From Didymella arachidicola (Eukaryota; Ascomycota; Dothideomycetes; Pleosporales; Didymellaceae): a DNA stretch of 64,000 nt. Positions 52,389 to 62,314 of the stretch are shown piece by piece (within the stretch, counting starts at the first letter, position 1; the number at the start of each line of letters is the position of its first letter). Location: contig CM049988.1 of assembly GCA_016630955.3 (NCBI GenBank), positions 1,674,001 through 1,738,000 of the forward strand, given 5' to 3'. The position numbers were made by a program, and so were the translations under genes. The notes beneath the pieces are model-generated. The model was not told where the DNA came from. It saw only the letters and a list, made by a program, of their open reading frames with translations, and ran no database searches.

Positions 52389-54457
52389 TCAGGTCCAAAA
52401 TTTACTCCATAGCTCTTTTTGGGCATCGGAGCCGTTCAACTTGGCTCGGTTAGCGACAAAATCTACGCCAACCAACGCGATAATTATATGGTTTGTGGTC
52501 GTACAACACTTACCTCGAAGTCCACTGTAATAATCTCTTTGAAACCCTCCTCAAGCTTTGGTGCACGGAATCTTGACGCGAAGCTCGTAAAAGCAAGCTT
52601 CGGAAGCATTGTCCTGTTTTCGGGATTGGTCTGAAGACAGTTAGTAAAAACATCAATAGTTCACAGGCGATACTGATGGAAGCTCGGGGACGATTCTCCA
52701 CAATGCCGTTGACGCTAACGAGCAAGCCCATCGCGTGCTGGGGTAACGGCATCGGGCAGGCGCATTGTGCCGGTACCTGTGCTAGCGGCTAGTGTTGAGA
52801 AACCTACTTCTTGACCAAGATTCAACGCGCGAACGGTGTCATTATGTTCGCATAGCTTAGCCGATGCTGTAAAATGTATGCACCGAATAGGGATCGAGTG
52901 TCTCTTTGCTAGATTCACCCATACGGCGCGTACATCTTGATCGGCATTGGTGTTGTCTAGAAGCTCTTAGCACACACGTTCATATGCACGGTCATGTTGA
53001 TACGGCGGGGTGCCGATAGAACGTACCAACCACTACGCTGGTTCCTTCTTCGATGAGCGTCGTGGCGGCTTTCACGCATCTCTCGCGCTGTTTCATGTTG
53101 TTACTCAAATTGCCGAGAGGTAGCACAGCACGCGCTGCTACGTCGGTGAACGATGTCTAGGCACTTACAGTTTTCAGAATGTCTTGGTTGACACGACTAT
53201 ATCCAAGCGGCTGCAATTGCTTCCAATAGAAAGAAGACTTACCAGCACCTGGGCTGCCAACCAGCAGAACGATATCCAAAACGTCAGTCTTCGTAATGAC
53301 AGGATCTACATCGTAGTCAGTGCCTGGACATTCGATATACAACGCTATATCCCGTGTGGCTGCTGATCTCTCTCCACGTACTTGCAGATGTTGAGCTTTC
53401 AGCCACCATGTTCACGTAGATGGTTGGATCAAAGCCTCTCACAAACGGCTGAACCGGCTGGTCGAGGAAGTACTCCTCTGGCGTGCGGAATGGAAGACCG
53501 ACGTTGGCAGCGAAATCCCTAGTGAAGGTTTAGCACGATATGCTTCATGACTGCATGCTTTGGAGGCTGCAGCGCACCTGTCAACACATGAGTGGTCTTT
53601 TACCGTTATGCCAGCCACTGCCTCCCGGCCACCAGCATCGCCAACGAAGAATGAATTTCCGAGGTCAACACTTTCCATGATGTCGAGATCATGGTCATCT
53701 AATAGCTCCCGCCACATCCCGACTCGAGGCTTGCGGTACTCATCGCGACCCGTGGCTGCGTATACGGTGATAGGTAAGTCTAGCTGGCTGATGACTGCCA
53801 AGACTTTGCCTTTGAAATCCGCCAATCGTTTTTGATCTGACTTGACAGTCTTCGGGTCTGACTTGAGGCTGATACCACCTTGATTGCTAAATACAGCCAG
53901 GAGGTATCTGTTCGACACCATCAAGTCAGCACGAATGCGGAGATGTGCATCTGCTCATGTTGTCTCACCCTTCCTCGTGGAGTTGCTTGAGTTTTCCGGG
54001 AACGCTGCTGTGCCACCACTTCCAGTCGCTGGCATCGCGGCCAAACTTTTTCCCAGATGCAGACGTTACCAAAGTTGAATCCTATGTTGCTAACATTAGC
54101 TGGCGCTGAATGCACGCATGAGAGGCATGCAGTAGAAACAGGTCCACGTACAAAGTCAAAGGCTGCTACCCTCAGTTTGACTTTTCTAGCGGACTGGACA
54201 GTAGCCGAAGTGTTGTAACGCCCAATAAGAAGGCTGTCTCTCACAATTCGCCAGGTCATTTTCTCGGGCTCTTTCTTCGATGTAGGCGTAAAGAAGCTAG
54301 CGACTGCTTTGTCTGCGTCTTGTGTCAGCTAACGTCACCGTCTGATCACTTACTGCCCACTTGTGGTGTGAGACTGCTGCCGCCTCTTCGCTGGAGGAGG
54401 AGAGACCTCTTGTTTGCCGGCGCTCGGTCTCTTCCTTACGCCCGGCCTGTCAGGCAT
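52389..54457 (-). CDS. pnk1: Polynucleotide kinase 3'-phosphatase (DNA end repair)
   Basis: Bifunctional enzyme that removes 3'-phosphates and adds 5'-phosphates at DNA breaks. Ten exons (54457-54361, 54312-54152, 54081-53969, 53907-53578, 53518-53382, 53305-53169, 53087-53027, 52956-52808, 52630-52514, 52439-52389) give 450 aa in one frame. The N-terminus is basic with VSPPPAKRR, a likely nuclear signal, and lacks an FHA domain, as in other fungi. The HAD-type phosphatase domain (about 70-240) has the nucleophile motif Asp85-Phe-Asp87-Ser-Thr, restored by splicing, then YLLAVFSNQGGI, RKPRVGMW and FFVGDAGGR. The kinase domain (about 285-450) has the P-loop GSPGAGKS at 296-303, VNQDILKT and VVVDNTNAD. 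The C-terminus is ELWSKFWT. Intron 8 (52807-52631) is 177 nt, long for this genome. The first intron could be 42 or 48 nt. Confidence 0.92.
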
Positions 54458-55203
54458 TTTACAGTCCACGGATTCCGTTCAATGCCTAGCAAGGTGTTGC
54501 GTAAGCTAAGATCGTGGTGTCGTGTTGTCGATCGTTGTCTAGCAAGGCTGCTGTTCGGCAAGTGCAAGGCGCACGCGCGACACGCTTTCGCGCTAGCACG
54601 TGCTTCACCTCACAGGTGCGAAAAGTAACGGAGGACAAATTACATTAGACGTTCCTCGTTAAATTTGCACCTCCGGTATGAGCACATAAAGGTCAGAGTC
54701 TTCACTATGTCATATCTGTCGGCCATGAGTACGGAGTGATTATACTATGTTAATGGAATCTGGAGTAATCACGACGCCTCGGTGGATGACAGATGGATCT
54801 GATGCAAACGTATATTATGTAAGAATGCGAGAGCCTATATCGACAGCCCTGGAGCGGTGCTACTCCTAGTATCAACCTAGTGCAGCTCATAGCTTTTCAG
54901 CTTTGAGATACGTACTAGTGAACTATATCTCGGATGTGCGCCAGAGGTGTAGTCTGCATTCAGACTTTCCTCCCTTGCAAACGTCGATCCAGACGGGAAG
55001 TCTCCGTTGTCGAGTTCTTACTCTGTGACTCGACCTGCATATGTAGAATACTCTGTGCCGGATACGCTTTTGCAGTTTGTGTGACTGTTTCGTTTGCATT
55101 CCAGGGTGCCTCTGCGCGTCATCTCTCTTTCTACATGGCTCAGGTTTGCATGCACACATCTTTGAGGTAAGCCAGGCACATGATTGTAACTCCCGTGGGC
55201 AGC
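54458..55203. other. Intergenic region
   Basis: Promoter region of the kinase/phosphatase gene and 3' flank of MED18. No gene or repeat seen. Confidence 0.55.
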
Positions 55204-56102
55204 TCAACGGTTTTGCGATGCCTGTGCTTGCTGTGCCTGGGCCTTCGTAATGACTCCCGGTGCGAGTTTGTACTTAACCCTTGTGTCCATAGTAAGGCGA
55301 TCCGGTAATGACAATTCCACGCAGCCTTTCATTGACGTTTGAAATTCTTTGAGCTCACTGACACCCGCTTCCAGTACAGTCGCCTCCTTGAAGTCCTGCA
55401 CGCGCAATTTCGCTTCAAGTAGGTAGGTTCCACTCTGATCCAAAAGCTGCAGGCTGTCGAAGGCGGGCGGATTGACTTTTGGTGCCACTTGTAGGTTTCG
55501 AACGACCGGCTCGTGGAGTATGCGGTGCAGGGATACGACGACGTTGCCGTGGACGAAGCGGTGCCCTTCGACATAGTACTCAGTGATGAAGCTATAACGC
55601 AGTCAGACATGCAAACGAGGCGCGACAGGAACATTTACCGATTCGGTCCTGAGGCAGTCATAAAGGTATGGGGATCTCCTCCAATAAGATCAGTGCTGTT
55701 GGTGAAGCGAATGGAAACTCCTCTGTCTCCAGTATCTGGTATGTCCTCGAACAAAGTCGACCATCGTGGCTCCTCCCCGCCCTCAAAGTCTACATCGGCA
55801 GACAGTGTGTCACTTGCTTTACTGTCACCTTTCCCAAAGTCCTCGTCAGAGAGCTTCTGTACTAATTGTGTATAGTAGAGCTGCGTAGGCGTAGTATTCT
55901 GCTGCTTCTGCTTCACAGCAACGTTCTGAGTACCGCCGCGGCGCAGATGAGAACCAGGTTCCTCAGGCTCACGCTCAGGCTTGTAGATGATGCGCCGCTG
56001 GAGTATGCGGCGGGGTTGCATAGCAGCAAGCCCTGCAAGAATCTTCAGGACCTGATCATGACGAGCGGCCGACACCTGGCCGTAGAGAAGCAACTCGTGC
56101 AT
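55204..56102 (-). CDS. MED18: Mediator complex subunit 18 (Med18/Srb5)
   Basis: Head-module subunit of the Mediator coactivator of RNA polymerase II, 283 aa, from exons 56102-55639 and 55591-55204 with a 47-nt intron. The start MHELLLYGQVSAARHDQVLK followed by ILAGLAAMQP is the family's typical opening and decides the ATG; an upstream extension begins with GTG. A variable low-complexity linker (residues 55-100) precedes the second half of the beta-barrel. Beyond the intron FITEYYVEGHRFVHGNVVVS and LHRILHEP, then SGTYLLEAKLRVQDF, complete the Med18 fold. The tail after LAPGVITKAQ is Gln/Ala-rich. Confidence 0.9.
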
Positions 56103-56717
56103 CGAATATTTTGTGGGAGTAAGGAAGAGCCGCACTCAGGCACAGCGCAATCGATATGCAATTCCCGTGAGAAATCGCGGGGTTGATAAGGAATAGCGCA
56201 ACGTAATTGGTGGGGAGGAGTAAGCTTGCAGAGATCAGTGAAAATGGCGTCCGGCGGCTGCATGGAGCTATGGCCTGGATGGCTCCATATGGCAAGTAAA
56301 CGCGCCTGTTGCACAAGAGGTGGAGCTCCTCCGTAGAGCGGAATATCTCTTTCGCGCAATACCGCACGAAGTTGCTTAGAAATGTGTACGAGCACGACAG
56401 CATGTATCGTTCGATTGTGAGACGATCCTTCTCCGGGTGCTGGTGTGTGTGTGGAGAGAGCCGGAAAGTGGGAGGAATGGCGTCTTCGGCGTTAGCGCTT
56501 CGCAGCTCGCGCCGCGAACGTTGGATAATATTTATGCTTCATCATCACACCCGGCTCCCCTCTATCACCACCATTGCCTACGTTCCCTTCTCTTTCTCAT
56601 CAAGCTCTTGCCATCTCAACCTCTGTGAACTCATCCTAGACCAACTTGTTCTTCAAACCACAAGCTACCGTAATCGCCGATTTCGGCTCGTACCAACCTC
56701 AGCTCATTCATTGCACA
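56103..56717. other. Divergent intergenic region, MED18 / KGD4
   Basis: 615 bp between two divergent start codons. Pyrimidine-rich stretches precede KGD4. No TATA box was identified. Confidence 0.55.
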
Positions 56718-57130
56718 ATGCACGCAACCAAGATCCTCCAGGCCGGTCGCCAGCCTCTGATCCGCTTCCTTGGAAAGCGCACCACTCCCAGCCGTATGTG
56801 ATGATTACTAAATGCATGTGAGCCCCCAGCTAACAGGCATACGTAGACGTCGACCACACTCCTCAGGCCCACCCAGCCTCCCCCACACACTCGCTTCCCG
56901 AGTCCTTCGCCAGCTACCGCCAGAAGGCACAGCAGCACGGCCCCTTGAACCAGTCTCGCGATTTCTCCAGCGGTGTTGGCAGCACACCCGGTTCTTCCCT
57001 TGGCCCCATTGAGGCGGGCAAGGGACTCTATTTCGACCGTTCCGAGCTTCCCGCACGCTTCCAGCGCATGACCTACTCCCAGGCCGAGATCGAGGCCATC
57101 GAGTCTGGTGGTGCTAGCATGGTCGCATAG
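56718..57130 (+). CDS. KGD4: 2-oxoglutarate dehydrogenase subunit Kgd4 (Ymr31/MRPS36)
   Basis: Small mitochondrial protein that links the E3 subunit to the E1-E2 core of the 2-oxoglutarate dehydrogenase complex; it was formerly listed as ribosomal protein Ymr31. 119 aa from exons 56718-56793 and 56847-57130 with a 53-nt intron. The N-terminus (MHATKILQAGRQPLIRFLGK) is a targeting sequence and includes the conserved IRFLGKR. The spliced VDHTPQAHPASPTHSLPESF and LPARFQRMTYSQAEIEAIES at the C-terminus are family hallmarks. The middle is Gly/Ser-rich. Confidence 0.92.
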
Positions 57131-59612
57131 ATGAACAGTATGATGGGCGATGAGCACGACACGCTAGGACGTGTCAGCTCTGTACACACATTCAACACGT
57201 CAGGATATGGACGAATGATCACACGAGGGGAGAAGGGAAGATTAGCGCTTTGGCGCGGTGGGCACTTTGGCGAATGACTTGAACACAAAAGCGAGACGGA
57301 CTGCACTGCTTGCGTATTATACCCTTCAAGACCGACATCTGCGATGAGGAACTGAGGAAAAGCTTTGGACTAGGATTCGAGAATGCTTTGGCGAAACGGA
57401 CTGCCACACTCAACATTATCTGTGAGATATCAATTTCAACATCAATTTAAAGATTCAAACACAGTTGTTTCGAGCTTGCTCAACGTGCTCGATATCACGC
57501 CTGGCGAGTAGCACATGCAGAGTGAGTGACATCCGTATTCCGCAACTCCCGTGCTCCCGCGGGAGTGACGGGTATGCCACGTGCAATGCCATCATAAGAG
57601 TCGATCACGTCAATTATAATACCACTCGAACGACATCAGTCAGAGGCGAGGTAGAGCGGGCGCGTCCACCCTCAGTTCTCCGTCTCTCCGACTCGACCCC
57701 ACGTTCTCCGCCGGCACATGCCACCCCGTTTCTCATCAGTCACCACCTTTTCCCCCGCGCACCTCGGCTGTGCTAGCACGCCCACAGCGCATTTCGACAC
57801 CCACAATGCGGCATTTCGGCACGCGAGTGTACGCGAAAAAAAAAAAAAAGTTCGTGCGCTTGCGCTTGCAAGTGGAGTAACGGATGGGATGATAGCCGCA
57901 TCGGGAAGGTGAGGTGAGCGATTGGAAAAGGGAACAAGTGGAGTGCGGTGTCTTCTGGCGTACCGTTGTTGAGTTCAACGCAGTGTTCGAGAACACCTGG
58001 TGCAGACGAGCGATGTGGATCAATACTGGACGTGTTGCTTACGTTGCAGGGTGGAATTTGAGTCAGGTTGCCGAGGAGCATCGCCTGTACGGTGCTTTAC
58101 GGTGCTGCTATTGTAGGCACCAGGTTGGTGTGCGTCACGCATGGTAGGTGACATCGTGTGCGGCAGTTGTCGTTCTCAGCTTTCCTACTGCATGTCTTCA
58201 GTCTTCTTGATCATCTCCATTGCTGTCAATCGAGGGCTCTACAAGACACACTAGACCGTTTTGAACCACCTGTGTTAATTACAGAGGCCTACGATTGCTC
58301 GTTGCAGGTTTCTCATTGATCTTAGACACTGCGCCCTTTCAAGATTCAGACATCATGTTCTTGTTTACAACGGTGTCGGACCCCTTCAGACTGCAAGATG
58401 TGCGTGTGCCTACGTATCTATCAAGTGTATCAGGATCAGCTCACCAGGTGGACACGACGATACTCTGTCTGCACCCTTACTACCGTGTCTACCCCTATTT
58501 GCAAGATCGCCAGAAGATGCTGCCGCTTTGGGCTTCAGCTTCGGATATTGCTACGGATGCAGCAGCGAGTGTAGGCAGTGCTCCGTTTAGAATCGTGAAG
58601 GCATGAGGTACTATTATGTGATCGCTCACGGTGTCGAAATGGTCATTTTGGCAAACGATTGCCTGATCGTATGCTCTATAGCTCACCATGCATGTGCATA
58701 ATTGTTTTGCTAACGATATCGGGTATGGCGACCCAGCTGCTTACCCAAGAGTAAGATATCGATCATGCGACGTGACAACAGCAGCCTCTTGCCACAGAGA
58801 ACTGTTGTACCAGTACAAACACTGAGTAAGTATCATCCACTCCACAAGCCCTGACAGGCCAGCTTGGAGTCACTCGTAGCAGCCTGCGGCGAAGGGACTT
58901 GTTGTTGACCGAAGTAGACGTACTGATCATAGATTAGAACTTGCTAAGAAACGGGTCTGCCAGGTAAGGGGAGCGCAAAAGAGCTGCAATATCAGCGACA
59001 TGCTCAACTCGAAGACGATAAGGCGCCTATTGAAAGTCGAGTGATCTTCAACCATAGTCTATGCCAATTGACTCTCTTCTCATATAACTCGTTTGATACA
59101 CCAAAGAGCATGTCGCTGACATTACGCTCGAGTGCTGGTAGTAATCATTGGGGGCTTTCTTGCGCCTGCAAAGGCTATAGCAGCCACTCTTTTCCTCAAA
59201 TCGAACCGTCTGGTCCGACCATTATCCAGCACGCTTTACATACCTGGCATACTGCTCCTGATAGTACATGCGATCCATGGCTCAAGTCGAAGCCGATTCT
59301 GCAGATACCAGCAGCTACAGCGGCTGCTCTGTTTCACGTCGTGTCGCCGCTGCTCTGCAATATTCAGCTAAGTTGGTTGCGATACAAACTATACCACCGT
59401 CGGCGGTGCTTTCAAGCACTGCCATTTGTGTGTGTATCCATTCTTGTGTCCGGAATGCTTCTTGACATATGTAAGATGTGGCGACCGATGGCGATCATCT
59501 TACATAGGGCCGGCGAGAAGCTTTGCACGAGCAATGGTGGAGAGACCTCGGTATCTCTTTCACTCCATCACCTCAGAATATTTAATTGAGATGTTGTCGA
59601 GGCCAAGTTAAG
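57131..59612. other. Gene-poor stretch of 2.5 kb
   Basis: No gene recognised between KGD4 and the repeat island. A 14-nt poly(A) run lies at about 57836-57849. The short frames have no domain. Confidence 0.45.
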
Positions 59613-60040
59613 ATCCGTAGCGCGCACCCTGGTGTCGATGATATGTGTAGGGCATGCTATTAAAAGCATGTCACTTCCTTGTAGCATGTCGCAGCAATAG
59701 ACCCGTAATATAGTATTAGAGAGACATACTGTTAGGCTTAACATGCTGTTAGAACCCTCCTCTGTCACGACTTACAGAAGGAGCAGGTAAGTGCCTGCCC
59801 TCTAAGGCTAACAACACCTAACTTCTAAGGTACCCTCTGTATGCAGGCAGAGGGTGCTCCTGTAATAATGTTAACGTGCTGCACCTTTCTATATATGTTG
59901 CAGTCTCCTTGTGTGCACTGTTATCCTATTATAGCCTTAGTAACTAATGCTAAGACTAAGGAACATTAATCCCTCTCCTTTTGTAACAGTGTTTAGCTCT
60001 AATAGAGGTAGGACATACTATCTTATATAATATTAAACTA

Positions 60041-61889
60041 ACGTGTTTTATCACCGAGCGGGCCACCATCACCGAGTGGGCCGCCCTTACCAACATCACG
60101 TCTGTTACACGTCTATTACACTTAACCACAACACTGCGCAAATATATTATCTATCTTATGTTATTCTTCAGAAGCGTTGCTATTATCTGACTCTACAATC
60201 TCAACAGTGCAGGTGCGCGTGTTGTGGCCAGTCTTGCCACAACGTCCACAGTGCCTCTCTTTGCGCACCCGCTTTGCATGCTGTTCGGCTGCCTCCTTAC
60301 CGCCACCGTCCTTCCCAGCCATTAAGTCCTGTACGTCACCCACTGTAAGACTCTCCTCTGTCCGAATATACCTTCTTTTGCGACTGCGCTGCTCTGTTAA
60401 CGCGTTAATTGACTTCCGAAGCCCTGCCAGTTCCCGAGCCTGCAACACCGAATTATGACCTATAATAGCCATGCCTTTTGCAAGCGAGTCAACTGCTTGC
60501 AGAAGAGGAGAGATAGGTGATTCTCTGTGCCTTTGTATGCGCTCACGAACTAGCGTTGATTGCGCCTCTATCTCTTTTATTGTAGCTGGTGTTTTAGACT
60601 CCCATGGGGTGGCCTCTGGTGGTGGAGGTGTTGGCGTGCGAACCACCACATCAAGCTTTGATAGCACTCGCTCTGGATCGTAAGGAACTAAACCAGCGCC
60701 TCTGAAGCTTGCCAGGATATTTTCTGTTGTAATTGCCTTGTCGAAAGCAATGCGAAAGGCTGGCAAGAACGTCTCTTTCTTAACTTGCGTGACAGAGTAC
60801 CTTGTCCAGCTGTCGATCTCAGCGTAGTACGCCCGCTTCAAGGGGGCAAAACAGCCCACGTCAAGCGGCTGCAACAGGTGCGACGAGTGTGGGGGCATAC
60901 ACAAGGTAATAATCTTGTGTTCTGTGCAATATTGATGAAATGCAGCAGAGTTGTGGCTCTCGTGGCCGTCTACAATTAGTAGACGGTACGCACCCACAGT
61001 ACGCTCCTTTGTATGCGCGTCAAAGTGCTTCAACCACTTTAGACCAAGTTCATTTGTTGTCCAGCCGTTGGCGCTTGTTTCAATTACCCATTCCCGAGGC
61101 AGGCCTGGGTACCAGCTTGATATAAGGACCTTGCCACCAAAGATAATGAAGGGCGGGATAGCCCAGCCAGCAGCGCAGATGCCCTGGATGATTGTGACCC
61201 AGTCACGGTTGCCTGGCTGTATCTTCTTTGGATTGGTACGCTTCTCAGAGCCTGTAAAGACCATCTGAGCGCATATTATGCCCATCATGAACCCAGACTC
61301 ATCAAAATTGTATGTGTCTTTATCAAGGATGCCGTACTTCTCCTTTGTCTTCCTCACCAGCTCGAACCAGGGCGTTATGACGCGTGCGTCTTCGTTCAGA
61401 GCTCGCTGTCGATCGTATGGACGGCTGCGCCGAAGCTTGACTTCTTTGGTACGCGTTCTGAACCTGTCTACCCAGCACTTGCCAACAGGTCCTTCACCGC
61501 GCGCAGCAAGTAGATCATTGGCCATTTCTTCCACCATAGTCCTTGTAGCGCCTATCCCTCGCTCGTCCAGCTCAAGTATACGTCTCACTATTGCCTCCTC
61601 CTCTGTCTTCTTTAGCTTCTTTGAGTTGGGCTCGGTATCGCGTCGTGAAGGCTTTCCGTCGCGTCGTCGTTGGAGCGTTGTTCGGGGGACGTCAAATGCT
61701 TTAGACGCGTGTCTTGTACTATTAGGCACAGGACCTTTTGTAGCCTGGATGGCAAGGTATAGTGTGCCTTCGTTGTAGGTTAATTGCGCGTTGTGTTGTG
61801 GTGACATGACTGTAATAGACGGTAAGAGACGCGATGTTGGTGAGGGCGGCCCACTCGGTGATAGTGGCCCGCTCGGTGATAAAACACGT
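60041..61889 (-). mobile_element. Pogo-like DNA transposon with long terminal inverted repeats
   Basis: A 1,849-bp element flanked by TA on both sides (60039-60040 and 61890-61891). The terminal inverted repeats are about 63 bp (60041-60103 and 61827-61889) with three transition mismatches. Each terminus holds two tandem 18-bp motifs of the form ATCACCGAGYGGGCCRCC, likely transposase-binding sites. One intact transposase lies inside. It is a different family from the 39149-41248 element. Confidence 0.92.
60161..61807 (-). CDS. Pogo-like transposase with C-terminal zinc knuckle
   Basis: Intact 548-aa frame. The N-terminus contains a psq-like helix-turn-helix (KAFDVPRTTLQRRRDGK, about 36-52) and a CENP-B-type DNA-binding segment (about 66-120). 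The DDE core shows Asp169 (YNFDESGF), Asp280 (LLIVDGHESH) and Asp316 (LLQPLDVGCF), a DD35D spacing. A helical region (about 405-490) follows. Near the C-terminus is a CCHC zinc knuckle, CGRCGKTGHNTRTC (about 522-535), an addition known in several fungal pogo-like families. The product should mobilise the enclosing element at TA sites. No disabling change is seen. Confidence 0.92.
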   Translation of the reverse strand: MSPQHNAQLTYNEGTLYLAIQATKGPVPNSTRHASKAFDVPRTTLQRRRDGKPSRRDTEPNSKKLKKTEEEAIVRRILELDERGIGATRTMVEEMANDLLAARGEGPVGKCWVDRFRTRTKEVKLRRSRPYDRQRALNEDARVITPWFELVRKTKEKYGILDKDTYNFDESGFMMGIICAQMVFTGSEKRTNPKKIQPGNRDWVTIIQGICAAGWAIPPFIIFGGKVLISSWYPGLPREWVIETSANGWTTNELGLKWLKHFDAHTKERTVGAYRLLIVDGHESHNSAAFHQYCTEHKIITLCMPPHSSHLLQPLDVGCFAPLKRAYYAEIDSWTRYSVTQVKKETFLPAFRIAFDKAITTENILASFRGAGLVPYDPERVLSKLDVVVRTPTPPPPEATPWESKTPATIKEIEAQSTLVRERIQRHRESPISPLLQAVDSLAKGMAIIGHNSVLQARELAGLRKSINALTEQRSRKRRYIRTEESLTVGDVQDLMAGKDGGGKEAAEQHAKRVRKERHCGRCGKTGHNTRTCTVEIVESDNSNASEE

Positions 61890-62314
61890 TACTTATAATA
61901 GGCAGATAGATTATAACATAACTGCGCCTATAATAGGGCTATATTAGTCTATTACAGTCTAATAGCCTAACAGCAGCAGATTACTTATGAGACACTATAT
62001 CCTGAACTAATTAACAACCTTAAGGTGCGCGCTACGGATAGGTCTACATGCTCAGCGTACACTTTTCCTCCATCTTATTCTTATGAAGAGGAAAGAGAGT
62101 GTCGAGTGGATGCATCATAGCAATTAGGCTGACCATTAGTGGTTTGCTCCTATACGACCGAGTCTGACGAATACCATTAGGACTAACGTACATCACATGC
62201 GAGCGGAACACATGGGCGAGCGGAACACTTTTGCCAAGACTCTACCAAAATCACCCCTATTATGGCCCAAAACACCACAAATTGGCGCTGCATAAGGCAA
62301 AACAAGCTGTAATA

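Larger units (their letters stand above)
59613..62039. mobile_element. Possible older element enclosing the second pogo-like element
   Basis: The 16-bp sequence ATCCGTAGCGCGCACC at 59613-59628 recurs as a perfect inverted copy at 62024-62039, bracketing the 60041-61889 element and AT-rich decayed flanks. This may be the terminal repeat pair of an older non-autonomous element into which the younger one jumped. A clear target-site duplication was not found, so the call is tentative. Confidence 0.45.
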
